A stretch of 64,000 bases of DNA from NCBI GenBank assembly GCA_025765595.1, contig JAIVFH010000022.1, forward strand, positions 62,001 to 126,000, read 5' to 3'. Below, piece after piece: positions 22,801 through 32,385 of this stretch. The notes beneath the pieces were generated by a model. It ran no database searches. It saw nothing but the letters and a program-made list of their open reading frames with translations, and had not been told where the DNA came from. Every line of letters begins with the position of its first letter. Position 1 is the stretch's first letter. The position numbers and the translations under genes were made by a program. The stretch comes from Obelidium mucronatum. Lineage: Eukaryota > Chytridiomycota > Chytridiomycetes > Chytridiales > Chytriomycetaceae.

Positions 22801-23922
22801 AACGGTCGAGCAAGTGAGTGAATCGATGGCTGAACTTGGAATCGATGATGATCACGGCGGCGGTGGCGGCGGTGGCGGCGAGGATGGTTTAAATGGTCTG
22901 AGTCCGATGGAACAGCTGGACGAAGCGGAGCGGTCTATTCAAGTATTGACTCAATTGGAAAAGGAGGTTGGGAGTATTGCGGAGCGAATGAAGAAGGAGA
23001 TGGAGGTTTGTTTTTTTTTTAGCGGCATATTTTTTTTGCAGTTATTTATAGTTTTTCTCTCTCTCTTTGTGAGCAGCTGAAGGAAGCTATCGCTGAACGA
23101 AAAATTGCGGCTCATGAATCGAAATCTTTGTTGTTGAAGACGGAGTTGACGGAGTTGAAGGTTTGATTTGTATTTTTTTTACCAATACTTGTGGTATCTA
23201 GTTTGTGAGACTTCTGTGAATCGATAGGAAATGCTGGATGAGAAAATCATCATCATTCGTCAATTGGAGATGTCTCAATCAGAGGCCTTCCGAAAGGTGT
23301 GATTTGTTTTTTTTTAGTTTATAGGTATAATTGTTGACAATGTGCCGTATTCCTCCAAGAACTCAGAATACACCGCCTTAATCCAATCCCATGAGTCCGA
23401 TAAGCGGAGGTATCGCGAGGATTTGGAGATTGCGCGACTTGGTTATCATGAGACGAAGGAAAAGGCTGAGGACTTTGAGAGGCAGTTGAAGGAAAAAACA
23501 AAGCAGTTGAGTTGATTTGAAAAGCATTATTTTTTATAGAAATTCCTTTGATGTGTTAACCTGCTTTTTTTTTAATTTTAAGATTGAGTGAACGAACAGA
23601 AGCACTTGAGCTATCTCGAAACGCCTTGACTCAACTAACTGAAAAGTTTGACGACTTGGAAAAAGTATTGGAAGCGACAAGCATGGATTGCGAGAACCAA
23701 TTAAGTGACCTGAAACACCGGTTGAATGTGAAGGAGGAGATGGAAGCAAAGCTGGTTGCTGAGGTCAAGAATTTGAAGAGCCAGTTGAGTATTGTTGGGG
23801 AGGAGAAGGACAAGCTGGCGGAGATGGTTGATAAGTATCGGGATGAGGAGCGGGAGCATGATGATTTGGTGAAGCGATTGGCGCAGTTGGCGAATATCGC
23901 GTCAAACAAACGGGGACAGTGA
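19867..23922 (+). CDS. CIP2A-like armadillo/coiled-coil protein
   Basis: Large protein with an N-terminal all-helical armadillo-like part and a C-terminal coiled coil, the architecture of CIP2A, an inhibitor of protein phosphatase 2A and mitotic DNA-repair adaptor in animals. The best local match is the stretch LTVDDPLGQRVFKESNIDQ followed by IWKLVFSMLEKG and LEPVLDLLEETIAIPKF, which follows the CIP2A order (EEVGEKLF, then HARNIHQTFQLIFNIL, then LLMDLLKNPKIADYL). The coiled coil begins near 22900 and runs to the end. First exons: 19867-20109, 20175-20337, 20391-20485 and one from 20539; more than a dozen follow to a stop at 23920. The first exon is very GC-rich. A Gly-rich run (about 22195-22240) and another near 22855 look like loop insertions. 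One intron (21004-21183) is expanded by a 26-nt repeat. Identity as an orthologue is an inference. Confidence 0.6.
21031..21104. repeat. Two 26-nt GC-rich hairpin repeats within an intron
   Basis: Units at 21031-21056 and 21079-21104 are both 26 nt and differ at three positions. Each ends in a perfect short inverted repeat: ACCGCC-gca-GGCGGT at 21043-21057 and CCGCC-gta-GGCGG at 21092-21104. A further GAAGG-CCTTC pair sits at 21077-21092. They lie in a 180-nt intron (21004-21183), about twice the usual intron size, and stand out from the AT-rich surroundings. Confidence 0.8.
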
Positions 23923-24103
23923 AGGTTGAAGTTTTGTGTGTGTGCGATGTGTGACTGAGTCAGGTGAATGAATGGATGTTTAATTAAGGAGGAGCGAGCA
24001 TGAATGGAACGTTTTTTTTTTTGTAATTTATTATTATCGTATCCATCAATTGTAACTTACAGAGTTGAAATATAATTTATGTATCATATAAGATTCTCCT
24101 TTT

Positions 24104-24870
24104 TTATTCAAGCTGAGACTCCGCCGCCTCAACAAGTACCTTTTTGACAACAACATCATGGATCTTTGCACTAGCATCCATACAAACTTGGACAGCTTCC
24201 ATTACAAACCCAACGTCGCCGATGTCGCCATCCATCACCATTCCCGTAACCTTCCCAATCGATGGCATAACGCCAATCACACAGTTACCCACCCAAGTAC
24301 CCCCACCATTACACCTAGTCTCCACTTCATCATCCGCGCAATCCACCATCCAAAAAAGTCTATTATTTGCATGATTCCTATAGATACCCACATGGCACCC
24401 CACAACGCTATCCATCATTTCGATCCCAGCATCCGCCAACGCCAACGACGCCACAGTAATACAAGGCGCGAGGAGCAACGACAACGAAGTAGAGAAAGCA
24501 TTCGCCTGCGTCGTTTCGATTGGGTCGAGGGCTTGGAGGACTTGTATGTGGATATCGATTTGGGATTTGGGCAAGTGTGTGAGGAGGAGGGAGGGGAGGA
24601 TGGATGTGGAGAGATTGGTGGAGAGAGTTTTTTCGTTTGATTCCTGACGGATCATATAGATAAAAAAAAGGGTTAAAAAGGGGTTAAAAGGGTGTTAGAC
24701 GCGGGAGGGGTGGTTCTTTTTTTTTACTTTTTGAAACCCTTTTCGTTTGATGCCTGCAAATGGTGAGAGTCTCACGTCACAGGATATACGACCGCCTGAA
24801 TGATGATCTGCGGATTTTTGAGCTGCTCCAGTGATTGGTTTGGGTCCGTACCTGGAGTTAGAATCGAGGT

Positions 24871-24911
<41 letters not shown>

Positions 24912-25120
24912 CGGAGGGAGACGCACACTGCACAGACGAGTTTGACGCCACCCACTTCGAGGTATGCCGATCCGTTCGCTTGACGAACCATTCCTGTTTT
25001 CGCAAAGACTGGGCGCACTTGTTCTTTACTTCGGCCATCGCTTCGGTTGTTGTTGATGTTGGCAGTCTTTGATGGGGCTGGGTTTAGAGGCGGTAGAGGC
25101 GGCAGAGTCTTCTCTGGGCC
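24104..25120 (-). CDS. MTR3: RNA exosome subunit, RNase PH-like (MTR3 type)
   Basis: Subunit of the six-member RNase PH ring of the RNA exosome, which degrades and processes RNA in nucleus and cytoplasm. Exons 24927-25120 (5' end open), 24728-24851 and 24104-24643 join in phase. The first carries SDGRSKEQVRPVFAKTGMV then RQANGSAYLEVGGVKLVC, the second YGPKP...GRISCDVRLSPFAG, the third FPKSQID followed by a degenerate C-terminal RNase PH half. These match the order of RNase PH folds, and catalytic residues are not conserved, as in eukaryotic ring subunits. Resemblance is closest to Mtr3 (EXOSC6); Rrp41 or Rrp46 are less likely alternatives. The start codon is unresolved: an ATG at about 25202 on the minus strand does not splice into phase, perhaps because of an error in its preceding A run. 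It diverges from the surface-protein gene at 25301. Confidence 0.75.
24872..24910. repeat. Poly(A) tract (poly(T) on the transcribed strand)
   Basis: About 39 consecutive A lie in the 75-nt intron (24852-24926) of the MTR3-type gene and read as a polypyrimidine tract in the minus-strand transcript. Confidence 0.85.
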
Positions 25121-25300
25121 CTGTACAGTAGAAGAACAAGTGTTAATTTGTCTGTTTTTCGGGTTTCAGTACTACTTGCTTTGATTCGTCGCGAGTCCAT
25201 TTTTTTTTGAATAACAAATAAATTGAAAAAGAAAAGAGAAGAAGAAAACAAAAAACAAACCAGAAAAAACAAATAAACAAAAAAACCACCCAAAAATAGT

Positions 25301-26966
25301 ATGGTTCCACTTCAACTTTCTCTTTCCACTTCGTTCGTGTTTGTGTTGTTCCTTGCAGTTTCTTGTGTACTAGCAGGCTCTCCTCCCCCAACACAACCAC
25401 CGGCTGTTGGCGCGTCGTCTAGTACTACTGCTTCTGATTCACTCAGTTTTACTGCCTCAACAGGTGGAAAATCTTCCACTGTTCCCACAACTGGCACTTT
25501 TACTATCACTGCTACTGATACCTCCACCACTGCTGCAGACACCTCCAGTGATACTTCCACCGACGAGTCTTCATCCAGCAGTACTACTCCAACTTCTGAA
25601 ACCGGTACATCCATTTCTTTCACCAGTTCTGAGTATAGTGAAAGCACCGAGACAGCCTCAGCTACCACAACTACTGCCACTACTGATACGTTTACATCTA
25701 CGGAAACTGAGTTATCCCTTCCCACCGGTATCACGTTGGGTCGAAACAACACCGAATTCTCGTACATTGCACCAGCAGATTCTTCCTCTTCTTCCAAGCT
25801 TGTATATACCTTCGGTCTCAATGGGTTTCCACATTTCCGTATCTCTTACTTTGCGGCATCTGTGTTGCCAACCACAGAGGTTTGTTTATTTTGATTCCTG
25901 CCGCGCCACTCCACCCAAAAACACAACAAAATGTACTTACTTAGTTACACAGTCTACATTCGCGAGCGCGACATTTTCTTGGCGCGCCGGAATTTTCCGC
26001 GTGGTTGAATTCAATGATTCAATCAGCATCGCCGAATCAACAAGCTTTATCTCCTTTGTCAATAAATCATCCCAATGGAGTCCCATCCAAGTATCTACCG
26101 CCACCGGCAGCTCCCAAGAAGCAAATACCACTTTTATTGAATCCGGGTTTGTCATGATCATCACTGCCCATATTTCCAAGATGCCAATGTCGGTCCAAGG
26201 AATGACGTTCCGTCCAGATTCTCTAAAGTACTCGATAGGATTCTCTGGGTTCCCGTATAAGCTCGAGAATTCTTCTCTTGCGATCGTCAAGGCGGAGGGG
26301 GCTGTTGCAAAGTTTTCTGTTATTAGTTTTAATTGTAAACACGACGGGGGAATTTGTATCGGTGGTGGACGAGGAGTCATGTATTGGACCCGTTGAGTAG
26401 AGTTTCTTGTTTTTTTACAGCGTTTTTTTCCTTCTATTGACATTGTCGTTACAGCTACTGCCCAACTGGATCACGCCAAAACGGCCCCCATCTCTTACGA
26501 CGGCCAAGTCACCCCGCTTTCAAGCCTCGTTTCGCCTTCTGAGCTCTCCCATATTAACTCAACTTCCAATGGAACAAGCGAAGAATGGGGAGCAACCGTT
26601 TTCACTATTCCGACAAACAGATCCAACTTATTCTTCTGGGATCCTGAAATGACCATTGATAAGGATCTTGTTAACAGTGCAGTGAATTCAGGTGTCGAGG
26701 CAGGAATGAGTGCTATGAGTTCTGCTTGCGCTACTTGCGCCACAGTTGTCGGTGGTCTAATTGGGGCAACGACTTCAACGAATGCAGCCGCTAGTACTTC
26801 TACTGGAGAAAGTAAGCCAGAAGGTACCGGTGCTAGTGCAATCAAGACTACTACGGGTTCCACCAAGCCAATCGGTAGCTTTGCTGATAGTGTGGACGCG
26901 TGGGATTGTGTTACTGTTGTTGGGCTGGTGGTTGTTTTGGTTATTCAGATTTCTTGCTTTGTTTGA
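25301..26966 (+). CDS. Secreted Ser/Thr-rich surface protein, island member A1
   Basis: Three exons (25301-25879, 25953-26391, 26455-26966) give about 509 residues. A signal peptide is clear: a hydrophobic core (FVFVLFLAVSCVLA) then AGSPPPTQPP. Residues of about 40-150 form a Ser/Thr/Glu-rich stalk, probably O-glycosylated. Then comes a folded part with no known match, containing GFPYKLENSSLAIVKAEG, NCKHDGGICIGGGRG before YWT, and, after the second intron, EEWGATVFTI and WDPEMTIDKDL. The C-terminus has a Thr/Gly linker, TKPIGSF and a terminal hydrophobic stretch (VTVVGLVVVLVIQISCFV), as in GPI-anchor signals. The folded part is shared with A3 (31385-32333), the leader and C-terminus with A2 (27255-28211). 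A cell-wall or plasma-membrane role is inferred from this layout only. Confidence 0.75.
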
Positions 26967-27254
26967 CACGGCTCCTTTTGATTGGATGTAAATATGTTTC
27001 TGGCTTTGAGCTTTGATGTGTGCGATTGCAATGAAGATATATCATTAGTTTTTTTTTTACTCCCTTGACATTCTCGTGCGAATCCAAAAACATGGTACTC
27101 TGGCATATTCCGTGAAATGTGTTAAAACAACAAGAGCAGAAAAAATAAGCGGTTCATGCTCACTTTCCAATGACTCATATCAACAAATCCACCCACACTC
27201 AATTTGATCCACTTCAATGTCAACAAACAAAAGAAAACAAAAACTAGCCAAAAA

Positions 27255-28211
27255 ATGACTACTCTTGCATTCTTGTCAGTCACAATTGTTCTACTTCTTG
27301 GAGGCGGTATTCTAGCTGGCTCCCCACCGCCCCAACCAACGCAAGTAACAACGACAGGAGGCGCTAGTGTATCGGGCACAATTACGAGCGCGTCTGAAAG
27401 ATTAGGTCTTTCCACATTAACAGTCTCATTTGATTCCGCGTCTAGCTCTGCAACAGCCTCAAGTAGTATTGCAACTAGCATGTCCTTTCCAGACACTTCC
27501 TCCATCTTCAGTGAATACACTCCCACTTCTTTGTTTACCACAATGACTCAGATATACTCCACTCCACCCGACTTTAGTACCACTAGCACAACTAGTACAG
27601 TTACCGAAAGCGAAACCGCAAGCAGTACCGAAACTGCCACATCTTCTCTTAGTGCTTTTGTGACGCCAACGCCCCTTACCACTTCCACGCAAACATATTT
27701 TTCTGCCAGTACATTTGCATTCACTGACACCACGTCTGCCACAGTCACTGCCCCAAACACTACCACCACAAGCACCGCAGCTTCTAGTACCCCACAATCG
27801 AGCGCATCTTCGCTTTCGACAAAGTCTGGTATGCATCTCCCTCTACCATACACTCATCCTCGTTCTCTTGCTTGTCCCTGGTGTACAGGCACCACCACCA
27901 CCACCACTACCTTCCAAACTTCCGTGACGTCAACAAGTGAGAGTAGCGGTGGAGGTAGCGGAACTGGAAGCGGTGGCGGTGGTGGCGGTGGAGCTGGTGG
28001 AGCTGGTGGAGCTGGAGGTGGCGGTGGTGCTGGAGGTGGTGGACCTGTCTTTGGTCCTGGTTCAAGTGAATCTGGTGGCGGAGCTACCACAAAGCTTACC
28101 ACAAGCACCACTACTGGCGCTACAAAGCCAATAGGAAGTTTTTCAAATAGTTTGGTAGCATTGAATGGCGTTGGGTTGTTGTTTGCGGTGTTTATGATGG
28201 TTGTTGCATGA
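27255..28211 (+). CDS. Secreted Ser/Thr- and Gly-rich surface protein, island member A2
   Basis: About 318 residues if read without splicing. It has a signal peptide (LAFLSVTIVLLLGGGILA) then AGSPPPQPTQ, almost the same leader as A1, and a similar end: TTGATKPIGSF then a terminal hydrophobic stretch, fitting a GPI-anchor signal. Between lies a pure Ser/Thr stalk and a Gly-rich segment (about 27940-28060) with repeated GGGG/GAGG units. The folded domain of A1 and A3 is missing. A possible intron (27829-27888, gtatgc...tacag, 60 nt) is in frame, so it may be spliced, retained or used alternatively. The gene is probably a mucin-like derivative of A1. A CAC-repeat (His/Thr codons) follows the putative acceptor. 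Function unknown. Confidence 0.7.
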   Translation: MTTLAFLSVTIVLLLGGGILAGSPPPQPTQVTTTGGASVSGTITSASERLGLSTLTVSFDSASSSATASSSIATSMSFPDTSSIFSEYTPTSLFTTMTQIYSTPPDFSTTSTTSTVTESETASSTETATSSLSAFVTPTPLTTSTQTYFSASTFAFTDTTSATVTAPNTTTTSTAASSTPQSSASSLSTKSGMHLPLPYTHPRSLACPWCTGTTTTTTTFQTSVTSTSESSGGGSGTGSGGGGGGGAGGAGGAGGGGGAGGGGPVFGPGSSESGGGATTKLTTSTTTGATKPIGSFSNSLVALNGVGLLFAVFMMVVA

Positions 28212-28405
28212 GTCTAAGCGGAATTTCACAATATTCTCTATTTTTCCTGTTGTATATTATGAGAGAGACTGAGCTTAGTTTGCTTCAGTGTTTGCAAGTA
28301 AATTGTTTATCTATTGTGATAAATAATGTGATTTCAATTTTCAAGGGTTGCTATCTGCCAATCGCGTGATACAATCATTACCAAAAAAAGGCACTTGCTC
28401 TGTCC

Positions 28406-29302
28406 ATGATGACCACCCTTATCAATCATGCTCAAGTTACAAGAGTCAATACAGTCCCTTTCCCTCAACTTCCTACCTTGAATTCAAGAAGCGTAGCGCC
28501 TCGAGCAGCCCCAAGCTCAAATTCAAGCATAGTTCTCGTTTCACTATCCCTGAACTACAATAGCCAGAGCGGAAAGTACCTGGATGACAACTTTCCTGAA
28601 ACCCTTCAAGATCTCGTAAGTGTTAGGGTGACAACGGAGTTGAAATCCCTCTGAAAAAAAGATCTGCATAAGGCCCCTGTTTATAAAACTCGAGTAAAAA
28701 CAGATGCCAAATTATTTGTACCTTGAGCGCATCGCTCTTCTCAATGAAGTGATCGGCAGCATTCGAAATCTGCGTGATAATAATCCCAAAACAAGGACAA
28801 TTCTTGTTTCCATATTCGCAATCTTGTCAATGTTACTCCTTTTACTTAAGCTATCTACCGATGAGCTTGGGATTTGGTTTCTGATGTTCACAGTTATCGG
28901 TGGCACTGTTGCGTGGACGTTTGTTCGAACATTCGTAAGGCCTGAAAAATTTCATTGGAATATTAGTAACTATTGCTGCAGGAGTATGATCGAAAGATAC
29001 AAGATTGCTTAAACTTATTCAACGATGCTGATGCTCAGATTCAATTAACGTGGAGCCAAAAGAATGCCAACCCTCCCATGTTCAGCGTCCGCTGGAATAA
29101 CCATATTGAGCCAGAGCGCCAGATTATAATTCGGCACGTTAAGAAATCAGAAGTCATTGAGTTCTTGCCAGCATATTCTGCCAGATTTAGTGCTATTATT
29201 GACATTCAGGTCCTGGCACAACCTGTTGCAGAAGAACGGCAGCACGATGATGAACGATGCCCTAGCTATCGCACATGCGCTGCTTCTGGCGCAGGCATTT
29301 GA
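28406..29302 (+). CDS. Two-helix membrane protein, tandem family copy B1
   Basis: Three exons (28406-28615, 28704-28934, 28982-29302) give about 253 residues. No known family is recognised. Conserved with B2 and B3: in exon 1 the segment SLNYNSQSGKYLDDNFPETL followed by QDL; in exon 2 PNYLYLERIALLN, NLRDNNPKTRTIL and two transmembrane helices (LVSIFAILSMLLLLLKL and IWFLMFTVIGGTVAWTF); in exon 3 EYDR, QLTWSQKNANPPMF and the C-terminal ERCPSYR-type motif, here DERCPSYR. Both introns fall at the same codons in all three copies, both in phase 0, and exon 2 is exactly 231 nt in each. The N- and C-termini probably lie on the same side of the membrane. The exon 2 sequence begins with ATG, but the longer model keeps the family pattern. 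Confidence 0.7.
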
Positions 29303-29418
29303 TTTTTTCTTACACTGGAAGCGTTGTTTTTAAACTGTTTTCATTTTATACTTTTATTATTATAAAGACCTCCAATTTTTGCATCCACAAACCCACTTTA
29401 AGCACTCGGAAAGTTTGA

Positions 29419-30322
29419 ATGTCCGGGACACAAAGCAACCTTGCGAATGACCCAGCGGCTGCTGCAGCCATCGATGTTGAAGATGTCGAGGAGTTTGAGA
29501 TGCCGCAGGAGCGTTTATCTGCCAGCTTGGCTGGCGACCACTCACTGCGGCCCAATGAACCTGCCCAAGAATTTATCAGCAGCAACGATCCGGAAATACC
29601 TCCGGAAATACCAAGCGAAAGGACCATTGTTGCGCTCTCGTTGAATTACAACTGCGCAAACGGCAAGTTTCTTGAGGAGACATTTCCTGTTCAGCTGCAA
29701 GATCTGGTCAGTTGCAGTACTGTGATCAAAGGCGGTTTTCTGAAATACAGCTGCAGATTCCAAACTATATATACTGCGACAGGATAGTCCGTCTGAATCG
29801 GGCGATACGAGGTGTAACGAATCTTCGAGACACAAGTCCACACATTCGAACAGTTCTTCTAGGCATCTTCATTGTCTCAGCAACTATATTGCTTCAGCTT
29901 AATTTGTCAACTGCTAGCGTGGAAATCTGGTTTGGTCTGATTTTGTTTCTTCTGGTTTCAATAACTTGGACGTACTTTCGGTCATTTGTAAGCAACCCTT
30001 CCATCAACGGATTTCGTTGCTTCCACTTTAAATTGCTTATTCTTAATTTGCACGGAAATAGGCCTACGATCGTGCTGTAGATTTCCATTTGATGTCTTTC
30101 AATGAATTGGATTCAAGTACCCAGTTGATCTGGTCCCAGAAAAACCAAAGACCACCAATGATAAGTTTTACGGATTGGGGAAAACGCATTGAACTGTCGC
30201 GCGATATCTTGATTGAGTTTGTCAAAAAGGCTTCTGCGCCAACGGAATCTTTACCGGTTTATGTATTTGAGGAAAGGTGTAGCTTTATCGAGCGATGTCC
30301 AAGCTATCGGGAAACTGTATAG
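29419..30322 (+). CDS. Two-helix membrane protein, tandem family copy B2
   Basis: Second tandem copy, about 259 residues from exons 29419-29706, 29757-29987 and 30062-30322. The N-terminal extension is acidic and differs from B1 and B3; similarity begins at SLNYNCANGKFLEETFP. Exon 2 holds IPNYIYCDRIVRLN, NLRDTSPHIRTVLLG and two helices (GIFIVSATILLQL, IWFGLILFLLVSITWTYF). Exon 3 has AYDRAVDFHLMSFNELDSS, then LIWSQKNQRPPMIS and a C-terminal ERCPSYRE. Acceptor choice for exon 2 is slightly open, with two AG sites 6 nt apart that both keep the frame. B2 and B3 share HLMSFNELD in exon 3, which B1 lacks, so these two are probably the more recent duplicates. Function unknown. Confidence 0.7.
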
Positions 30323-30396
30323 TTGTGAATGTAATAATGGGGCACTTGTTTACAACACAATTTTTTATCATCAAACCACACACCTGTGACCTCATC

Positions 30397-31254
30397 ATGG
30401 AACGAGTCGATGACCCAACACCAGATACAAATCCACCACACTCAAGTTCTACGCGCGAAGAAATGCAAGCTGTCGATTCGCAGGCACCATTAGGTGGCAT
30501 CCACACAGCTTCTGATACAGTATCGGTCTACGATCCTGACCATCAATACGAGACGCTTCTTGTCAAACTGAGTTTGAGATACGACTGCCAGGATGGTCAA
30601 TTCTTTGATGCGTCTTTTCCGACCGACCTTCAAGACCTGGTGAGTTCCAGGCCGTATGTCTCTCATCCCTGCTGTGACCCTGGCTAACAGTTTGACCAGC
30701 TGCCGAATTATATATACTCGCAACGCATTGCTCTTTTGAATCAATCAATTGTGAACGTTCGCAATCTGGAAGACACAAGTCCCAAGATACGAACTGTTCT
30801 TCTAGTCATATTTCTGGTGCTCACAACGATTCTATTTCAGTTCCATGAATCTGCCCATGAACTCGAAGCTTGGTTTTTCGTTATCGTGGTACTTGGAGGC
30901 GTGGTGATATACACATATCATAGGTCGTATGTGAGTCAACCAGATTATTACAAATCCAAGTCACTCACTTCCAGAAAAAAGGAATACGACAGAGCAATTT
31001 TCCTGCATCTTATGTCATTCAATGAGTTAGATTGCAATATTCAACTTTCTTGGAGCCAGGAGAATGAGAACCCGTCAATGTTCTGGTTTAAAAGTTGGCG
31101 GCACCGCATCCAGTTATCACGAGATATTCTCATTCGATTTTCCAAGAAACCAAATGAGACGGAATTCTTACCAGCTTATACGGAGCCTGGGAGCTGTTTT
31201 GTATATATGAGAGAGCGTGTCGAAAGGTGCCCGAGCTATCGCACAAGCCTCTAG
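30397..31254 (+). CDS. Two-helix membrane protein, tandem family copy B3
   Basis: Third tandem copy, about 248 residues from exons 30397-30639, 30700-30930 and 30982-31254. The start is the ATG at 30397, followed by MERVDDPTPDTNPPHSSST, a low-complexity extension. Family landmarks: SLRYDCQDGQFFDASFPTDL, LPNYIYSQRIALLN, LEDTSPKIRTVLL, two helices (VIFLVLTTILFQF, AWFFVIVVLGGVVIYTY), EYDRAIFLHLMSFNELD, LSWSQENENPSMF and ERCPSYRTSL at the very end. The strongly conserved ends and variable N-terminus suggest that the C-terminal domain carries the function. The frame is intact, as in B1 and B2. It lies 130 bp upstream of A3. Confidence 0.7.
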
Positions 31255-31384
31255 CGTAAATAAAAATGTTCCTTTTGAGATGTTAGAAATTCTAATCACT
31301 CGGACTCGGGGTCTCTTTCTTGGCAGAGTGATTTATTTGTCCCGCCCAAATTCCAACTCTTACCAAAAAAGAAACGACGGGGGA

Positions 31385-32333
31385 ATGCTCTTCTACAGCC
31401 TCCTGTGGTGCATTTGCGTCATTTACACAACCGCTGCCACCGCTGCTAAAGAATCCTCTCGTTTTTCCGTGACTGCTACTGTCGACCACAAAGAAACTGC
31501 AGGGCTCACGTATAACAAGGATTCCGACGCTGATACCTCAGAGAAGAAATTGGAGCACAGCAACGGCGAAAGTTCTTCGCGTAAAAAGCCTCCCCGCTTC
31601 AATACAACCGCTGGATTCGTTGTTTCGCACGATGCGCCTCGTTTCGTTTACAAATCCATTTTATTAAACAATGAAACTGCCACCGCCAACAAGAACAGCA
31701 AGCAGCCACATCGAGATTATTCGTCTCTTGTGTTTGCTTTTTCTGTGCAAGATTCAATCACTCTTCAAAACTTCCCCTATAAATATGAAGCCAGCTCCTT
31801 GGGCATTTTTCAAGCGCATACGAGCACTACAGCGTCGAGAGTGGAAAATAATTGTAAAAAAGATGGCGGTATCTGTGTTGATGGCGGGAAGGGAATGTTC
31901 TACTGGACAGGTATCAGCACACTTGAAAACACAAATACCTTTAACCAAAAACCACCCAGCAAACGTGACACTCGATGATAACGCGTCGGCACCAGTAATT
32001 TTTGATCAAACCATTCGAAATCTTACCGACTTATTCAACTCCACCGACTCGGCTACAATCAAGGAGCAAGGTGTCAATCTTGGAATCAAAGAGAATTGGG
32101 GAGTCAGCGTTTTTAAAGTCGCTACGAAACATTCCGCCCTTGTGCTTTGGGATCCCGAAGTGGCTATCGATCTTGGCATGACTTCTAGCAGTGGGTTGCA
32201 GGAGTTAAGTGGAATTTCTACCGCTGGTGATGTGTTTAGTCAAACATCATCCTCATCAAGTAATCCCAAATCATCCGCCAACAAATTGACGGCAGCTATC
32301 TTCACCTCCATTATTAGCTTTTTCGTTTTGTAA
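31385..32333 (+). CDS. Secreted surface protein, island member A3
   Basis: Two exons (31385-31910, 31960-32333) give about 299 residues. A signal peptide is seen (MLFYSLLWCICVIYTTAATA). The mucin-like stalk of A1 is replaced by a short charged region. The folded part follows A1 closely: LVFAFSVQDSITLQNFPYKY, NCKKDGGICVDGGKG before YWT, an intron at the same codon and phase, then ENWGVSVFKVATKHSALVLW with DPEVAIDLG. The C-terminus is Ser-rich and ends in a hydrophobic stretch (LTAAIFTSIISFFVL) that fits a GPI-anchor signal. The two Cys around DGGIC are conserved between A1 and A3 and may form a disulfide. Function unknown. Confidence 0.7.
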
Positions 32334-32385
32334 TAAAAATAAATAAAGATGTTTTCAATGTGTGATATTTTAAAATTCACTGAAG

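Noticed and set aside
25312..25821. Val/Glu-rich antisense frame over the A1 stalk
   Set aside because: Complement of Ser/Thr codons; typical artefact.
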